Positions 17,702 to 26,325 of a stretch of 64,000 nt of DNA are shown here, piece by piece. The DNA is from Bacteroidales bacterium. GTDB lineage: Bacteria; Bacteroidota; Bacteroidia; Bacteroidales; F082. How positions within the stretch are numbered: the stretch's first letter is position 1; each line of letters starts with the position of its first letter. The DNA lies in contig JAEEQP010000020.1 of assembly GCA_016285355.1 (NCBI GenBank), positions 3,080 to 67,079 of the forward strand, read 5' to 3'. A program made the position numbers and the translations under genes. The notes under the pieces are model-generated. The model saw only the letters and a program-made list of their open reading frames with translations, did no database searches and was not told the DNA's origin.

Positions 17702-18895
17702 ATGAGACAAATCATCACCAGCCTGTTAGACAACGATCTATACACCTTCAGCGTGTGCTATGCCTACCTGCAAAAGTTCCCACGCGCCATGGGACAATAC
17801 ACCTTCGTCGACCGCAACAACACGGTCTATCCCAAGGGCTTCGCCGAGAAATTGCGGGAGCAGTTTAACCTCTACGGCAACATCAAAATCACCGATGAGG
17901 AAGTGCGTTTCATGAAACGGAAATGCTACTATTTCCCGCTGTGGTTTTTCACCTTCCTGAAAGGCTTCCACATGCGGCCCTCCGAGGTTGAAGTGAGCCA
18001 AGACGAGGAAGGGCACCTCAACATCACCGTCACAGGTCTGTTGTGGCGCACCGTTTTCTGGGAGATGCCCATACTGGCCACCGTCTCCGAGATGATGCAC
18101 GAATTAAAGGGCGAGTTTGAGCATTACGATGCCGAGAAGGAATACCAGAAATCCTACGCCAAAGGCATCCGTCTCATCGGCAATGGCGTGAAGTTCAGTG
18201 ACTTTGGCACACGTCGCCGTTTCTCGTTCGAGCATCAGGACATGGTGATTCGCAGTTTCATTGAGGCACAAAAACAGTTCACCAAGACTTGTTTCGTGGG
18301 TACTTCCAATGTGTTGTTGGCCATGAAATACGACCTCACCCCTATCGGCACCATGAGCCATCAATTTATCGAGACTTGCTCGCTCTACGGCTACAACGAG
18401 GCCAACTATCTGGCCATGGATTACTGGCAAGAGGTGTATGCCGGCAGTTTGGGAGTGTTCCTCTACGACACTTACACGCGCAAGGCCTTCTTCCATAACT
18501 TCACTACCCTGCACGCCAAGCTGTTTGACGGTCTACGCGTCGACAGCGGCGACAACATCGAAGCCTTGGAAGAAATCATCGCCAAATACAAGGAGCTTGG
18601 CATCGACCCTGCGCAGAAGTCCATCATCTTCAGCAATGGCCTGAACGTGGACGAAGCCATCGCCATCCATGAAGCCGTCAACGGACGCATGATGGATTCC
18701 TACGGCATTGGCACCCACCTCACCTGCGACATCGACAACGTGAAGGCCATGAACATCGTGGTGAAACTCACGGCGGCCAAGATTACCGAGAAACGTACTT
18801 GGAAGAAGGTGGTCAAGCTCAGCGACGACCACGGCAAGTACACTGGCGACCCCGAGGAGATTGAGATTTGCAAGAAGACGTTGGAGATTGAGTGA
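17702..18895 (+). CDS. pncB: Nicotinate phosphoribosyltransferase
   Basis: 397 residues, the full length of the family. PncB makes nicotinate mononucleotide from nicotinate and PRPP (ATP-stimulated), the first step of the Preiss-Handler NAD salvage route. Recognised by LLDNDLYTFSVCYAYLQKFP at the N-terminus, the region around the catalytic/autophosphorylated His (IGTMSHQFIETCSLYGYNEA), RVDSGDNIEALEE and SNGLNVDEAI. Start ATG is directly after the palindromic repeat. No own -7 box is clear, so it may be read from the phosphate operon. A nicotinamide riboside transporter gene (pnuC) is also present at 54.4 kb. Confidence 0.95.
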   Translation: MRQIITSLLDNDLYTFSVCYAYLQKFPRAMGQYTFVDRNNTVYPKGFAEKLREQFNLYGNIKITDEEVRFMKRKCYYFPLWFFTFLKGFHMRPSEVEVSQDEEGHLNITVTGLLWRTVFWEMPILATVSEMMHELKGEFEHYDAEKEYQKSYAKGIRLIGNGVKFSDFGTRRRFSFEHQDMVIRSFIEAQKQFTKTCFVGTSNVLLAMKYDLTPIGTMSHQFIETCSLYGYNEANYLAMDYWQEVYAGSLGVFLYDTYTRKAFFHNFTTLHAKLFDGLRVDSGDNIEALEEIIAKYKELGIDPAQKSIIFSNGLNVDEAIAIHEAVNGRMMDSYGIGTHLTCDIDNVKAMNIVVKLTAAKITEKRTWKKVVKLSDDHGKYTGDPEEIEICKKTLEIE

Positions 18896-18911
18896 ATGCT
18901 TGCAATGCCTG

Positions 18912-20261
18912 TTAGAGGAACATGCTCATAAAAGCAGGCACTAAAAAGATGTCGCCATCTTTCCGAAAGTCTTTTGTGTAAACAAGATAGTTTTGCCCAA
19001 TCCGAGAGGAGAACTTGGCCTTGAATGCGTCAAGTGAGGCATGGGTTTTATATCCAGAGGATTTCACTTCGACAGGACAAATCTTGCTTCCCCGCGACAG
19101 GATGAAGTCAATCTCGTAATTGTGCTTCCCGCTTTCCGTCGGCCATGTATGATAAAACAAACGATTGCCGGCAGCAGTAAGCATCTGTGCAACAAGGTTT
19201 TCATAAACATAGCCAAGGTCGGCGGACAACTTGTCGGTCAGTAATTTTTGGTATATAACATTCTCGGTCACCGCTTTTTCCCAAAAGGCCAAGGTGATGA
19301 ACAATCCCGTGTCGCCAACAAACAATTTGTATTGATCATAGCTGGTATGCATGGGCATTCCTATATTGGGGTCGTCTGCATGATGGGCAAAGTTAACAGT
19401 CAAGCTATCCTCCAAATCTTTCAACAGTTCGTCCATCGTGTCTTTGTCTTCGCTGCGTCCCAAGACACTTGTCACTTGATACCGAGAGGCATTTTTCGAA
19501 AGCTGTGACGGAATGGCGCTGAAAAGCCGTGCAATTTTCCCAGATGGGTCTATTTTTTGGAAATCGTCGTTGTAAAGTTCGATGATTTCGCGTTTTTTCA
19601 CATCCACCGCTGCCAAATTGGTAGTATTCAGATAGGTTTCCACAGCCTGCGGCATACCCCCAACCAGCATATACAACCTTAAGTCACGCATGAGTTGGCG
19701 GGTCAAAACATCTCCAAGGGAGCGTTTATCGGTGAAAGCCGTTTGTAACAGAGGCAAAGTCGTAGCGTCGCCCAATGCCCAACGGAATTCCTCGTAGTCC
19801 ATTGGATACATGGTTAGTCGCGTCTCTTCGCTCGGAATCACGATGTCCTTCGTGTTCTTCTTGATAGAGAGCAGCGATCCGGTTTCAATAAAATCATAAC
19901 GGTGGTCTTTCACCAAGTACTTGATGGCCTGTCTTGCTGCGGGGCATTTCTGGATTTCGTCGAAGATAATCACCGAACGCCGATCGTGCAGCGTCACGCC
20001 ATAGATGAACTGGAGCTGCATAAAGAAGTTGTTGCGGTCGGAGATGTTGTCCACAGCTTCCCAAACGGCTTGAGGCGCGTCGGCGAAGTCGACCACAATG
20101 TAGCTTTCGTATTCATTGCGGGCAAACTCCTCCGCTATAGTGGACTTCCCCACACGTCGTGCCCCTTTGATAAGCAATGCCGTAGCGCCGTCCCTGCTCC
20201 GTTTCCATTCGAGCATCTCATCGTAGATTTTGCGCCTAAAAACCCTGTAACTTGGTTCCAT
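18912..20261 (-). CDS. AAA_14/DUF4143 ATPase
   Basis: 449 residues. N-terminal AAA domain with Walker A KGARRVGKSTIAEEFA (about 33-48) and Walker B VIIFDEIQKC (about 97-106), a sensor-like FIETGSLLSIKK, then a DUF4143 region whose end carries YEIDFILSRGSKICPVEVKS, a PD-(D/E)xK-like core. These ATPases are abundant in gut Bacteroidota and archaea; their role is not established, although the nuclease-like tail and frequent transfer suggest DNA-linked or TA-like behaviour. Its promoter (CAAAAATA, 20293-20300) abuts a tandem repeat. Confidence 0.9.
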   Translation of the reverse strand: MEPSYRVFRRKIYDEMLEWKRSRDGATALLIKGARRVGKSTIAEEFARNEYESYIVVDFADAPQAVWEAVDNISDRNNFFMQLQFIYGVTLHDRRSVIIFDEIQKCPAARQAIKYLVKDHRYDFIETGSLLSIKKNTKDIVIPSEETRLTMYPMDYEEFRWALGDATTLPLLQTAFTDKRSLGDVLTRQLMRDLRLYMLVGGMPQAVETYLNTTNLAAVDVKKREIIELYNDDFQKIDPSGKIARLFSAIPSQLSKNASRYQVTSVLGRSEDKDTMDELLKDLEDSLTVNFAHHADDPNIGMPMHTSYDQYKLFVGDTGLFITLAFWEKAVTENVIYQKLLTDKLSADLGYVYENLVAQMLTAAGNRLFYHTWPTESGKHNYEIDFILSRGSKICPVEVKSSGYKTHASLDAFKAKFSSRIGQNYLVYTKDFRKDGDIFLVPAFMSMFL

Positions 20262-20292
20262 TTTCCTCAGAATTTTTGCTTTATTTCAAGCG

Positions 20293-20300
20293 CAAAAATA
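20293..20300 (-). promoter_or_regulatory. -7 box for the DUF4143 ATPase gene
   Basis: Minus strand TATTTTTG, 32 bp upstream of the ATG at 20261, immediately next to the 33-bp tandem repeats, whose position would place them around the -33 region. Confidence 0.6.
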
Positions 20301-20311
20301 CTACTTTTGTC

Positions 20312-20396
20312 GGAATCTCACATTTTTTTTCGCGAATTATGTATGGAATCTCACAATTTTTTTGGCGAAACATGTATGGAATCTCACAATTTTGAG
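20312..20396 (-). repeat. 33-bp tandem repeat, 2.6 copies
   Basis: GGAATCTCACA(A)TTTTTT units start exactly at 20312, 20345 and 20378 (period 33), separated by CGAATTATGTAT / CGAAACATGTAT. The third copy is truncated at TTTTGAGCC. It lies just upstream of the ATPase -7 box and downstream of the MmeI-like gene. Confidence 0.9.
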
Positions 20397-20407
20397 CCTT
20401 GACAGGT

Positions 20408-23329
20408 TTACTTAACCATCCCCTGATACATCCTAAACAACTCCGCCACACATTCACTTTCGCTCATCTTGATGTTGAAGCCGTAGGCTGCCATCACAGC
20501 GCGGTCATTCTCCTGATGAGCTTGGCGCAACTCTGGAGGCATAGCTGCCTCATCGTAGAGGTCGGCAAGGCTGCAATCCGGGAACTTGGCACGAGCGTCA
20601 AGGATGGCTTGCGCTGTCTGCTCAATCTTTGCCTTTTGTGCTTCAGTGGGATTAGGCCAAGGGAAGTTGTTATAGACGACTGAAGCACTGTAACGGTAGT
20701 CACTTTTCAAACGACCAGCAACTGCACGCATCCAACCCATGTGAACATTGCTTGTAAGAACTCCAAAATGATATAGCGAAGCTTGTGGTACAATCAGATT
20801 GGCATTGCTGGAAATTACATTGCTATCAAAAAAGCCAAGAGGAATATATCTTCTCCTTTCTGAAGATGTACTTGGAACTAAAAGATATGTTCCACTTTCT
20901 GGCTGACGTATCTCTCCGAAAAGAGTAGGCGTGTATGCCAATTTTTTGGTTGCCGCTCGTTTGCTCTCGCTCCGTAACTTCCGTACATTTTCAATCCTTT
21001 CCATAATTGGTGGAATTTTGCGCAATTCTGCCGGACTTGCATTCACGAGCCACAAACAATAGCGTTTCTTGTTGTTGATAAACTCTTCTGCTCCCAAAAA
21101 CTCTTTGATGAATTTCTCGCTCTCTGGATACTTAGATTTCATTACAACAGCTTCTTCCTCACTTAAAATGAAATTCCCTCCGTCATTTGGCATACTACCA
21201 AACAGCATTTCCGGAACAGGTAACAATGGTGCTTTTCTGCTTTCCACAAAGATATCAGGTGCGTCAATCAAATAGCCATTAATATTGTTTGCCTCAACAG
21301 ACTGGGAACCATTGAGATAGATTGTCTTTGTTTTTAAGCCTTCTTTGCAACTGAAGCCAACAATGACGCAATGCACATGCGCCTTGATTTCGGCTTCACT
21401 ATCCCATCGGAAAGTGCGATAGGCAAAATCAATTCTTACTCCCATTTGAGCTAATACTTTCCAAAGAATAGCAACCTGTTCACCTTGGGTGATGGAGTTG
21501 GTTGATACCAATGCAGCATGGATGTTTGTTCCTCGCATAAGATTGGCAGTCTTCTTGTACCAGCAACTCACATAGTCCAAGTTTCCCACATTCTTTATGT
21601 TGCCAAAAACCGATAACACATCATTCTTTTGTGATTCAGACATAAGCCTTGCACCTGAAAACGGCGGATTACCCATAATATAATCAAAATCAACATGATA
21701 GGTTGTCGGTTTCTTTTTGGGTAGGACTTCAACCGATTCCGTATGTATTTCCAAGTTGTTGTAAATCAAAGGTTCGCTGGCGATAGATGGCGCATCCTCA
21801 GTCAAGTCCGTGTAAGCAACCGTTCTTTTGGCGAAAATGGTCGGCGTTTTTTCATCTATTTCCCACTCGTCCCACGACACACGCAAAGCATTGCCCTCCT
21901 TGATGTTGGCATAGCTCTTCAGTGGCAAGAAGTCAATGTCGTGCTGGACGATACGCTCGGTCTCGGCCAACATCTGTGCCTCCGAAATCCACAAGGCTGT
22001 AGTGGCCACAGTGACGGCAAAATCGTTAATCTCAATGCCGTAGAATTGATTGATGCTCACCTTGATGGGGTTCAGAAACTCTCCCATCATCATCTGTCCA
22101 TGATATTTTTCACGAAACACTTCGTTTTCTAACCTTCGCAAACTCAGGTAGGTCTCAGTCAGGAAATTGCCACTACCACAGGCAGGGTCAAGGAAAGTTA
22201 ACGAAGCCAGTTTGTCTTGGTACTCGTTAAGACGACGCAAGCGTGTCTTCTCCACCTTCTCTTCCAGAATCTCATCCAACTCGTGGCGCAGGTCGTTCAG
22301 GAAAAGCGGGTCTATCACCTTATGAATATTCTCAATGCTCGTGTAGTGCATTCCGCCGCTGCGTCTTGTCTCTGGGTTCAGTGTTGATTCAAACACGGCA
22401 CCAAAGATGGTTGGCGAAATCTCGCTCCAATCGAAATCGAGGCTTGCGTTCTGGAGCAAAATTTGTTTCAACTCTTCCGTGAACAGCGGTATCTCTATCT
22501 CCTCCTCAAACAAGCCTCCATTAGTGTAAGGGAACGCTTTCAGGTCATCTTTCAGATACTTACTGCGTTTTTCCAAAGGAGTGTTGAGAACATTGAAAAG
22601 CTTCTGAAGTGCATCGCTGAGGTCATCGGCATTGTATCCATTGAGGTAATCATGGAATTGGTCATGCCGGAACACTCCAGCATCCTCAGCATAGAGGCAG
22701 AACACAATTCGGACACACAAAATATTCAGCCATCGCAAGGCCTCCGCCGAGTTGTCGTCATATTGTTTCAGCAAAGCTTCGTAAATCCTGCCAACAATCT
22801 CTCCGGCTTTCATCGACACCTGCATCTCCTTGGTAATGTGTTCGCTCTTCACGTCCACAAGGAACTGAAGGCGATAGTATTCCTTACCCAAATCTTTCAG
22901 GAAAATCTGTTCAGGCTCGCCGTTGGGCTGTTCCATGTCATAGACCAAGAACTCGGCGAAATTGCAGGTGACAATCCACTTGGGATGCTGCGACAAAGGC
23001 AGGTTGGCCACATATTTCTTGCCCTGTTGGAACGGGGTTAGCTTACCGCCCTCGCTTTGCGGAACTGGTGCCCGCAAATCTTTGTCAATGGATTTCTGCT
23101 CGATGAGCACCCTCGTCGATGGGATATGGCCGTCTATGAAGTTGGTGGAATCCACCATGCTTGTCACCCGCTCTTCATAGCGGATGAAATCAGGTAGATT
23201 CTCCACTCCGTACACATTCGTCAGCAGGTCAGCCCAGAACAATTGGGACTCGCCCCGTTCATAACCCCTTCCTTGCCACCTCTCGGCAAACGCGGCAGCC
23301 GCCGCAGCGATTTGTTTCTCAGTTTTCAT
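20408..23329 (-). CDS. MmeI-like type IIL restriction-modification enzyme
   Basis: 973 residues from ATG 23329; a longer frame to 23386 is rejected because it would run over the promoters. One polypeptide carries all parts of a type IIL R-M enzyme. An N-terminal nuclease core has Asp66 and the ExK pair Glu77-Gln-Lys79 in RVLIEQKSI. A helical spacer follows. The N6-adenine methyltransferase has motif I FLDPACGSGNF (Asp381-Phe389) and motif IV MGNPPF (Asn554). The target-recognition region (about 620-860) and a C-terminal helical tail (ALLDAR-like AQAILDARAKF, then DLYDEAAMPPELRQAH) complete it. Such enzymes methylate one strand and cut about 20 bp away. All key residues are intact. No accessory subunit is needed. 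Specificity cannot be read by eye. Confidence 0.92.
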   Translation of the reverse strand: MKTEKQIAAAAAAFAERWQGRGYERGESQLFWADLLTNVYGVENLPDFIRYEERVTSMVDSTNFIDGHIPSTRVLIEQKSIDKDLRAPVPQSEGGKLTPFQQGKKYVANLPLSQHPKWIVTCNFAEFLVYDMEQPNGEPEQIFLKDLGKEYYRLQFLVDVKSEHITKEMQVSMKAGEIVGRIYEALLKQYDDNSAEALRWLNILCVRIVFCLYAEDAGVFRHDQFHDYLNGYNADDLSDALQKLFNVLNTPLEKRSKYLKDDLKAFPYTNGGLFEEEIEIPLFTEELKQILLQNASLDFDWSEISPTIFGAVFESTLNPETRRSGGMHYTSIENIHKVIDPLFLNDLRHELDEILEEKVEKTRLRRLNEYQDKLASLTFLDPACGSGNFLTETYLSLRRLENEVFREKYHGQMMMGEFLNPIKVSINQFYGIEINDFAVTVATTALWISEAQMLAETERIVQHDIDFLPLKSYANIKEGNALRVSWDEWEIDEKTPTIFAKRTVAYTDLTEDAPSIASEPLIYNNLEIHTESVEVLPKKKPTTYHVDFDYIMGNPPFSGARLMSESQKNDVLSVFGNIKNVGNLDYVSCWYKKTANLMRGTNIHAALVSTNSITQGEQVAILWKVLAQMGVRIDFAYRTFRWDSEAEIKAHVHCVIVGFSCKEGLKTKTIYLNGSQSVEANNINGYLIDAPDIFVESRKAPLLPVPEMLFGSMPNDGGNFILSEEEAVVMKSKYPESEKFIKEFLGAEEFINNKKRYCLWLVNASPAELRKIPPIMERIENVRKLRSESKRAATKKLAYTPTLFGEIRQPESGTYLLVPSTSSERRRYIPLGFFDSNVISSNANLIVPQASLYHFGVLTSNVHMGWMRAVAGRLKSDYRYSASVVYNNFPWPNPTEAQKAKIEQTAQAILDARAKFPDCSLADLYDEAAMPPELRQAHQENDRAVMAAYGFNIKMSESECVAELFRMYQGMVK

Positions 23330-23333
23330 GCCG

Positions 23334-23341
23334 CAAAGATA
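23334..23341 (-). promoter_or_regulatory. -7 box very close to the MmeI-like start
   Basis: Minus strand TATCTTTG ends only 5 bp before the ATG at 23329, so transcription would start at or next to the start codon (leaderless). Confidence 0.45.
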
Positions 23342-23362
23342 AGGTTTATTCTTCTCAAAAAC

Positions 23363-23370
23363 GTATCTTT
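23363..23370 (+). promoter_or_regulatory. -7 box for the HD-domain gene
   Basis: TATCTTTG (TAnnTTTG), about 25 bp upstream of the ATG at 23395, in the divergent intergenic region with the MmeI-like gene. Confidence 0.6.
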
Positions 23371-23394
23371 GCACCGAAAATTCCACCTTTAATT

Positions 23395-23916
23395 ATGAAC
23401 AATATAGACTTCCCCTCCCTGCAAAACTACATCCTCTCCCACCGCATCTTCATTTCAGAGCTGCACGGTATCACCCATTGGAAACAAGTGGAATCCAACG
23501 GCCTGCTACTCGCCTCGGAAACAGGTGCCGATATTGTAGTGGTGCGTTTGTTCTCGCTATTTCACGACAGCAAAAGAGCAGACGACGGCTATGACGAAGA
23601 ACACGGCGCAAGAGGTGCTGAGTTTGCGAAAGAATGCTTCGAGGAGCATCGCCTCGACATCACGCAGGAACAATTCGACAAACTCTATCACGCCTGCAAG
23701 TTCCACACGACAGAACACTGCTCAGGCGACGCGACCATCGACACCTGCTACGATGCCGACCGTCTTGACCTTGGTCGCGTCGGAATCGAGCTTGACCCCG
23801 ATAAGATGGCGACAGACTTTGGAGCCAAGATTGCCGAGAAATCCTTGGATGAAGGTGTTGAGCCAGAAATAATGCGGGAGTGGCTGGCGGAATACTCACA
23901 TCGCCTCGGCCATTAA
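23395..23916 (+). CDS. HD-domain phosphohydrolase-like protein
   Basis: 173 residues. Metal ligands of an HD domain appear in order: an early His (ELHGITHWKQV, about 20-30), His-Asp in RLFSLFHDSKR (about 51-61), a later His pair in CKFHTTEH and a final Asp in DADRLDLGRVG. HD proteins hydrolyse phosphate esters, often of nucleotides; the substrate is not known here. Divergent from the MmeI-like gene. Its 3' end overlaps the convergent phosphoribosyltransferase gene by 21 bp. Confidence 0.75.
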   Translation: MNNIDFPSLQNYILSHRIFISELHGITHWKQVESNGLLLASETGADIVVVRLFSLFHDSKRADDGYDEEHGARGAEFAKECFEEHRLDITQEQFDKLYHACKFHTTEHCSGDATIDTCYDADRLDLGRVGIELDPDKMATDFGAKIAEKSLDEGVEPEIMREWLAEYSHRLGH

Positions 23917-24699
23917 GTCTTTTCTCCCAATCAGGCTAAAAATGGTGATTTCATTGTCCTCATTGAGGATACGGAGCGTCCTCAAAATCTCGTTTAAGGT
24001 TGAACCACTGGTGGTTACATCGTCAATGATTAACACATTCTGCTGGCGGATGGAGGCACAAAGCTTTTCATCCGATTCAGAAGCGAACTTCAAAAAGTCC
24101 ATCATATAGGGACGGAAACGGCTCTTTTTCACATCCTTGGCAATGGTGAAATAATCCTTCTGATGAATCAAGTCGAGCATTTTATTGATGGCCTGTTTCG
24201 CCTCCTCTTTTTGCGCTTTGGTGTAACGCGGACGACCATCTTCCAACACATCGTCAAGATACTGTTCCTGATAGGCATCCATATCAAATGAAATGTTGGA
24301 CGGCAAAGCCTTTACCAGTTCCATCTTACGCAAGGTCGGCTGGGCAAAACGATAGATATAGCGCAACATATATTGGTTAACCTTGCTCGACGATTCGGGC
24401 ATCACCACAAGGTTATAGTCGTACAAGTTAATCTTCCTATTGAGGTTATCGACAGCCTTCTTTATGAATTGGGTCAAATCCGGGTTGTTCTGCAAATCGT
24501 CAGTAAACTTCACATACTTAATGAATGCAGTGCGCACATTGCTATCCACTTGGTCGGAGAACTCATAACCATAATAAAAACACCTATCAAAAGCCTCTAC
24601 TTGATAGCCGCTGCCCATCAAACTGACGATGTCTTCAGTCCCATCATGTTCAAAGTCAAACACGAACATTTGTTTCTCATTGTCGAATGTTACGCCCAT
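23896..24699 (-). CDS. Phosphoribosyltransferase-like protein
   Basis: 267 residues. The C-terminal third has the PRPP-binding loop VLIIDDVTTSGSTLNEILR (about 222-240), typical of type I phosphoribosyltransferases and of ComF-like proteins. The N-terminal about 200 residues are unusual: charged and helical with LVVMPESSSKVNQYMLRYIY, which fits a PRT fold extended by an insertion (about 140-190). Function unassigned; such proteins also occur in defence and DNA uptake loci. Own -7 box at 24722-24729. Confidence 0.7.
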   Translation of the reverse strand: MGVTFDNEKQMFVFDFEHDGTEDIVSLMGSGYQVEAFDRCFYYGYEFSDQVDSNVRTAFIKYVKFTDDLQNNPDLTQFIKKAVDNLNRKINLYDYNLVVMPESSSKVNQYMLRYIYRFAQPTLRKMELVKALPSNISFDMDAYQEQYLDDVLEDGRPRYTKAQKEEAKQAINKMLDLIHQKDYFTIAKDVKKSRFRPYMMDFLKFASESDEKLCASIRQQNVLIIDDVTTSGSTLNEILRTLRILNEDNEITIFSLIGRKDLMAEAM

Positions 24700-24721
24700 G
24701 GTTTTGCCTAATTATCAAGTG

Positions 24722-24729
24722 CAAAAATA
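24722..24729 (-). promoter_or_regulatory. -7 box for the phosphoribosyltransferase-like gene
   Basis: Minus strand TATTTTTG, 23 bp upstream of the ATG at 24699. Confidence 0.6.
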
Positions 24730-24780
24730 CAATAAATCCGTAAAATACAATGATTTTGCATAGAAACCGTCAAAATCGAA

Positions 24781-26223
24781 TCACTCAAACAAATCATCCA
24801 TCTCGACTTGCTTCTGCACAATGCCGCTGTGCTTGCCATAGGCAACACCGTAGGTGGTTATCAGAGTCAAATGTACAGTCTGTCTTTTTGATAAAGTTTT
24901 CTTCAATGTTTCAATGCGGTTGCGAATCTTGGCTTCCTCGTCTTTTTCAATGGTATAAACATCCCCGGCAAACTTCATCTCACAGAGATTGACCACCTTA
25001 TCATCCCGAACTATGAGCAGGTCTATTTGCGCCCCATCCTGTCTTTCATTGCCTTTGACGTTCCAAGCTGATACACTGGACTTTACCCCTCCTATTTCCA
25101 AAGCTTTCTTGATTTGTGCAATATGTTGCCAACAGACTTCCTCAAAAGCCACTCCGCGCCACGAACTCATGATATCAGAGGTAATGTTGTCGGTCATAAA
25201 ACTGACATTCGAAAGGTTTGGCTCGACATACTTCACCCAAAATAGGCAGAAATTGTCTGCAAGTTTGTAACGCTCCTCTCTGGCCTGTTTTCCGTATGGG
25301 GTATAGCGGAATATGAAATCGCTTTCGGCAAGTGCCTTAAGAGTGTCAGTCAATCCTCCTCCAAAAGGCAATCCTGTAGCGTTGGCAATCTCCTCACGAG
25401 TGAAGCCACTGTGCCGTGTAGCCAACAAACGGATGATTTTCTTGCAATCCTCTGGATTACCAAAAACAGCATTGAACAACCTATTGAACTCGTCTTTCAA
25501 TCGTGGGTTCTTGCCAAATAACAGCTTGTCGGTGTTACGCTCAAAACTCAGGCCTTTCTCAAAATAACTGAGATAGTATGGAATGCCGCCAAACACCATG
25601 TGCGCCTGTACGATGTCATAGCGCGACAATTCTATCTGAGCATGGGTGAAGTATTCCTCACATTCTTTCAACGTGAACGGAGACAACTTGATTTCGTCTG
25701 TAAGTCGCCCATACAATCCGCCACGGCTGCGCGAGAGATTGCCGAGAATCCAAGAAGTAGCGCTACCGCAAACGACAAGCATCATGTTGTCGCGGCGGCT
25801 GCACCACCCATTCCAGAAACTCTCAAATGCAGGCAGGAAACCCGATCGAGGTGTATCCATCCAAGGTAATTCGTCAATAAACACCACCTGCCTATTTCCG
25901 TCATCAAGTTTGAGAAGCAACTGCTCAAGTTGGTAGAATGCCTCCATCCATGACTTAGGCATCATGAAACCCTCAAGTCCATGACTGAGCAGTGAAAAAT
26001 AAAAACTCTCCAGCTGCACTTTCATGCGGCTTTTGCCCTTTTCTTGGTCAACAGGTGAAACGCCGGTGTGGTGAAAAGTAATGCGACCTTTCAATGTTTG
26101 GTTTATGAGGAATGTTTTCCCTACACGCCGCCTACCATAAACAGCAATAAACTCAGGCCTATCGCTACGATAATGCTTCTCAATCTCCTCAATCTCTGAT
26201 TTTCTTCCAATTACATAACTCAT
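24781..26223 (-). CDS. ATPase_2/DUF234 family AAA ATPase
   Basis: 480 residues from ATG 26223 (27 codons upstream are AT-rich leader containing the promoter). Walker A AVYGRRRVGKTFLINQ (about 26-41) and Walker B VVFIDELPWMDT. A winged-helix region follows (GFTREEIANATGLPFGGGL), then a DUF234 PD-(D/E)xK-like end (DGAQIDLLIVRDD, LCEMKF). Same broad group as the DUF4143 ATPase 4.5 kb away but from a different branch. Role unknown; often in accessory loci. Confidence 0.9.
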   Translation of the reverse strand: MSYVIGRKSEIEEIEKHYRSDRPEFIAVYGRRRVGKTFLINQTLKGRITFHHTGVSPVDQEKGKSRMKVQLESFYFSLLSHGLEGFMMPKSWMEAFYQLEQLLLKLDDGNRQVVFIDELPWMDTPRSGFLPAFESFWNGWCSRRDNMMLVVCGSATSWILGNLSRSRGGLYGRLTDEIKLSPFTLKECEEYFTHAQIELSRYDIVQAHMVFGGIPYYLSYFEKGLSFERNTDKLLFGKNPRLKDEFNRLFNAVFGNPEDCKKIIRLLATRHSGFTREEIANATGLPFGGGLTDTLKALAESDFIFRYTPYGKQAREERYKLADNFCLFWVKYVEPNLSNVSFMTDNITSDIMSSWRGVAFEEVCWQHIAQIKKALEIGGVKSSVSAWNVKGNERQDGAQIDLLIVRDDKVVNLCEMKFAGDVYTIEKDEEAKIRNRIETLKKTLSKRQTVHLTLITTYGVAYGKHSGIVQKQVEMDDLFE

Positions 26224-26241
26224 CTTATTTATATTTTGCCG

Positions 26242-26249
26242 CAAAGATA
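26242..26249 (-). promoter_or_regulatory. -7 box for the DUF234 ATPase
   Basis: Minus strand TATCTTTG, 18 bp upstream of the ATG at 26223; this supports that start over the longer frame. Confidence 0.6.
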
Positions 26250-26325
26250 CAAAATTTGTTTCAATTGGCAAGATATATAATATTATATTTTGCCATGAAA
26301 GCATAATTTATCGTTTCGTGGCAGA

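Noticed and set aside
17548..17745. Minus frame containing PSTSSGTRAVVEPVE
   Set aside because: Translation of the palindromic repeat; a well-known spurious peptide.
20312..20396. CRISPR array
   Set aside because: Repeats are contiguous with only about 12 bp of variable sequence, three copies, no cas genes.
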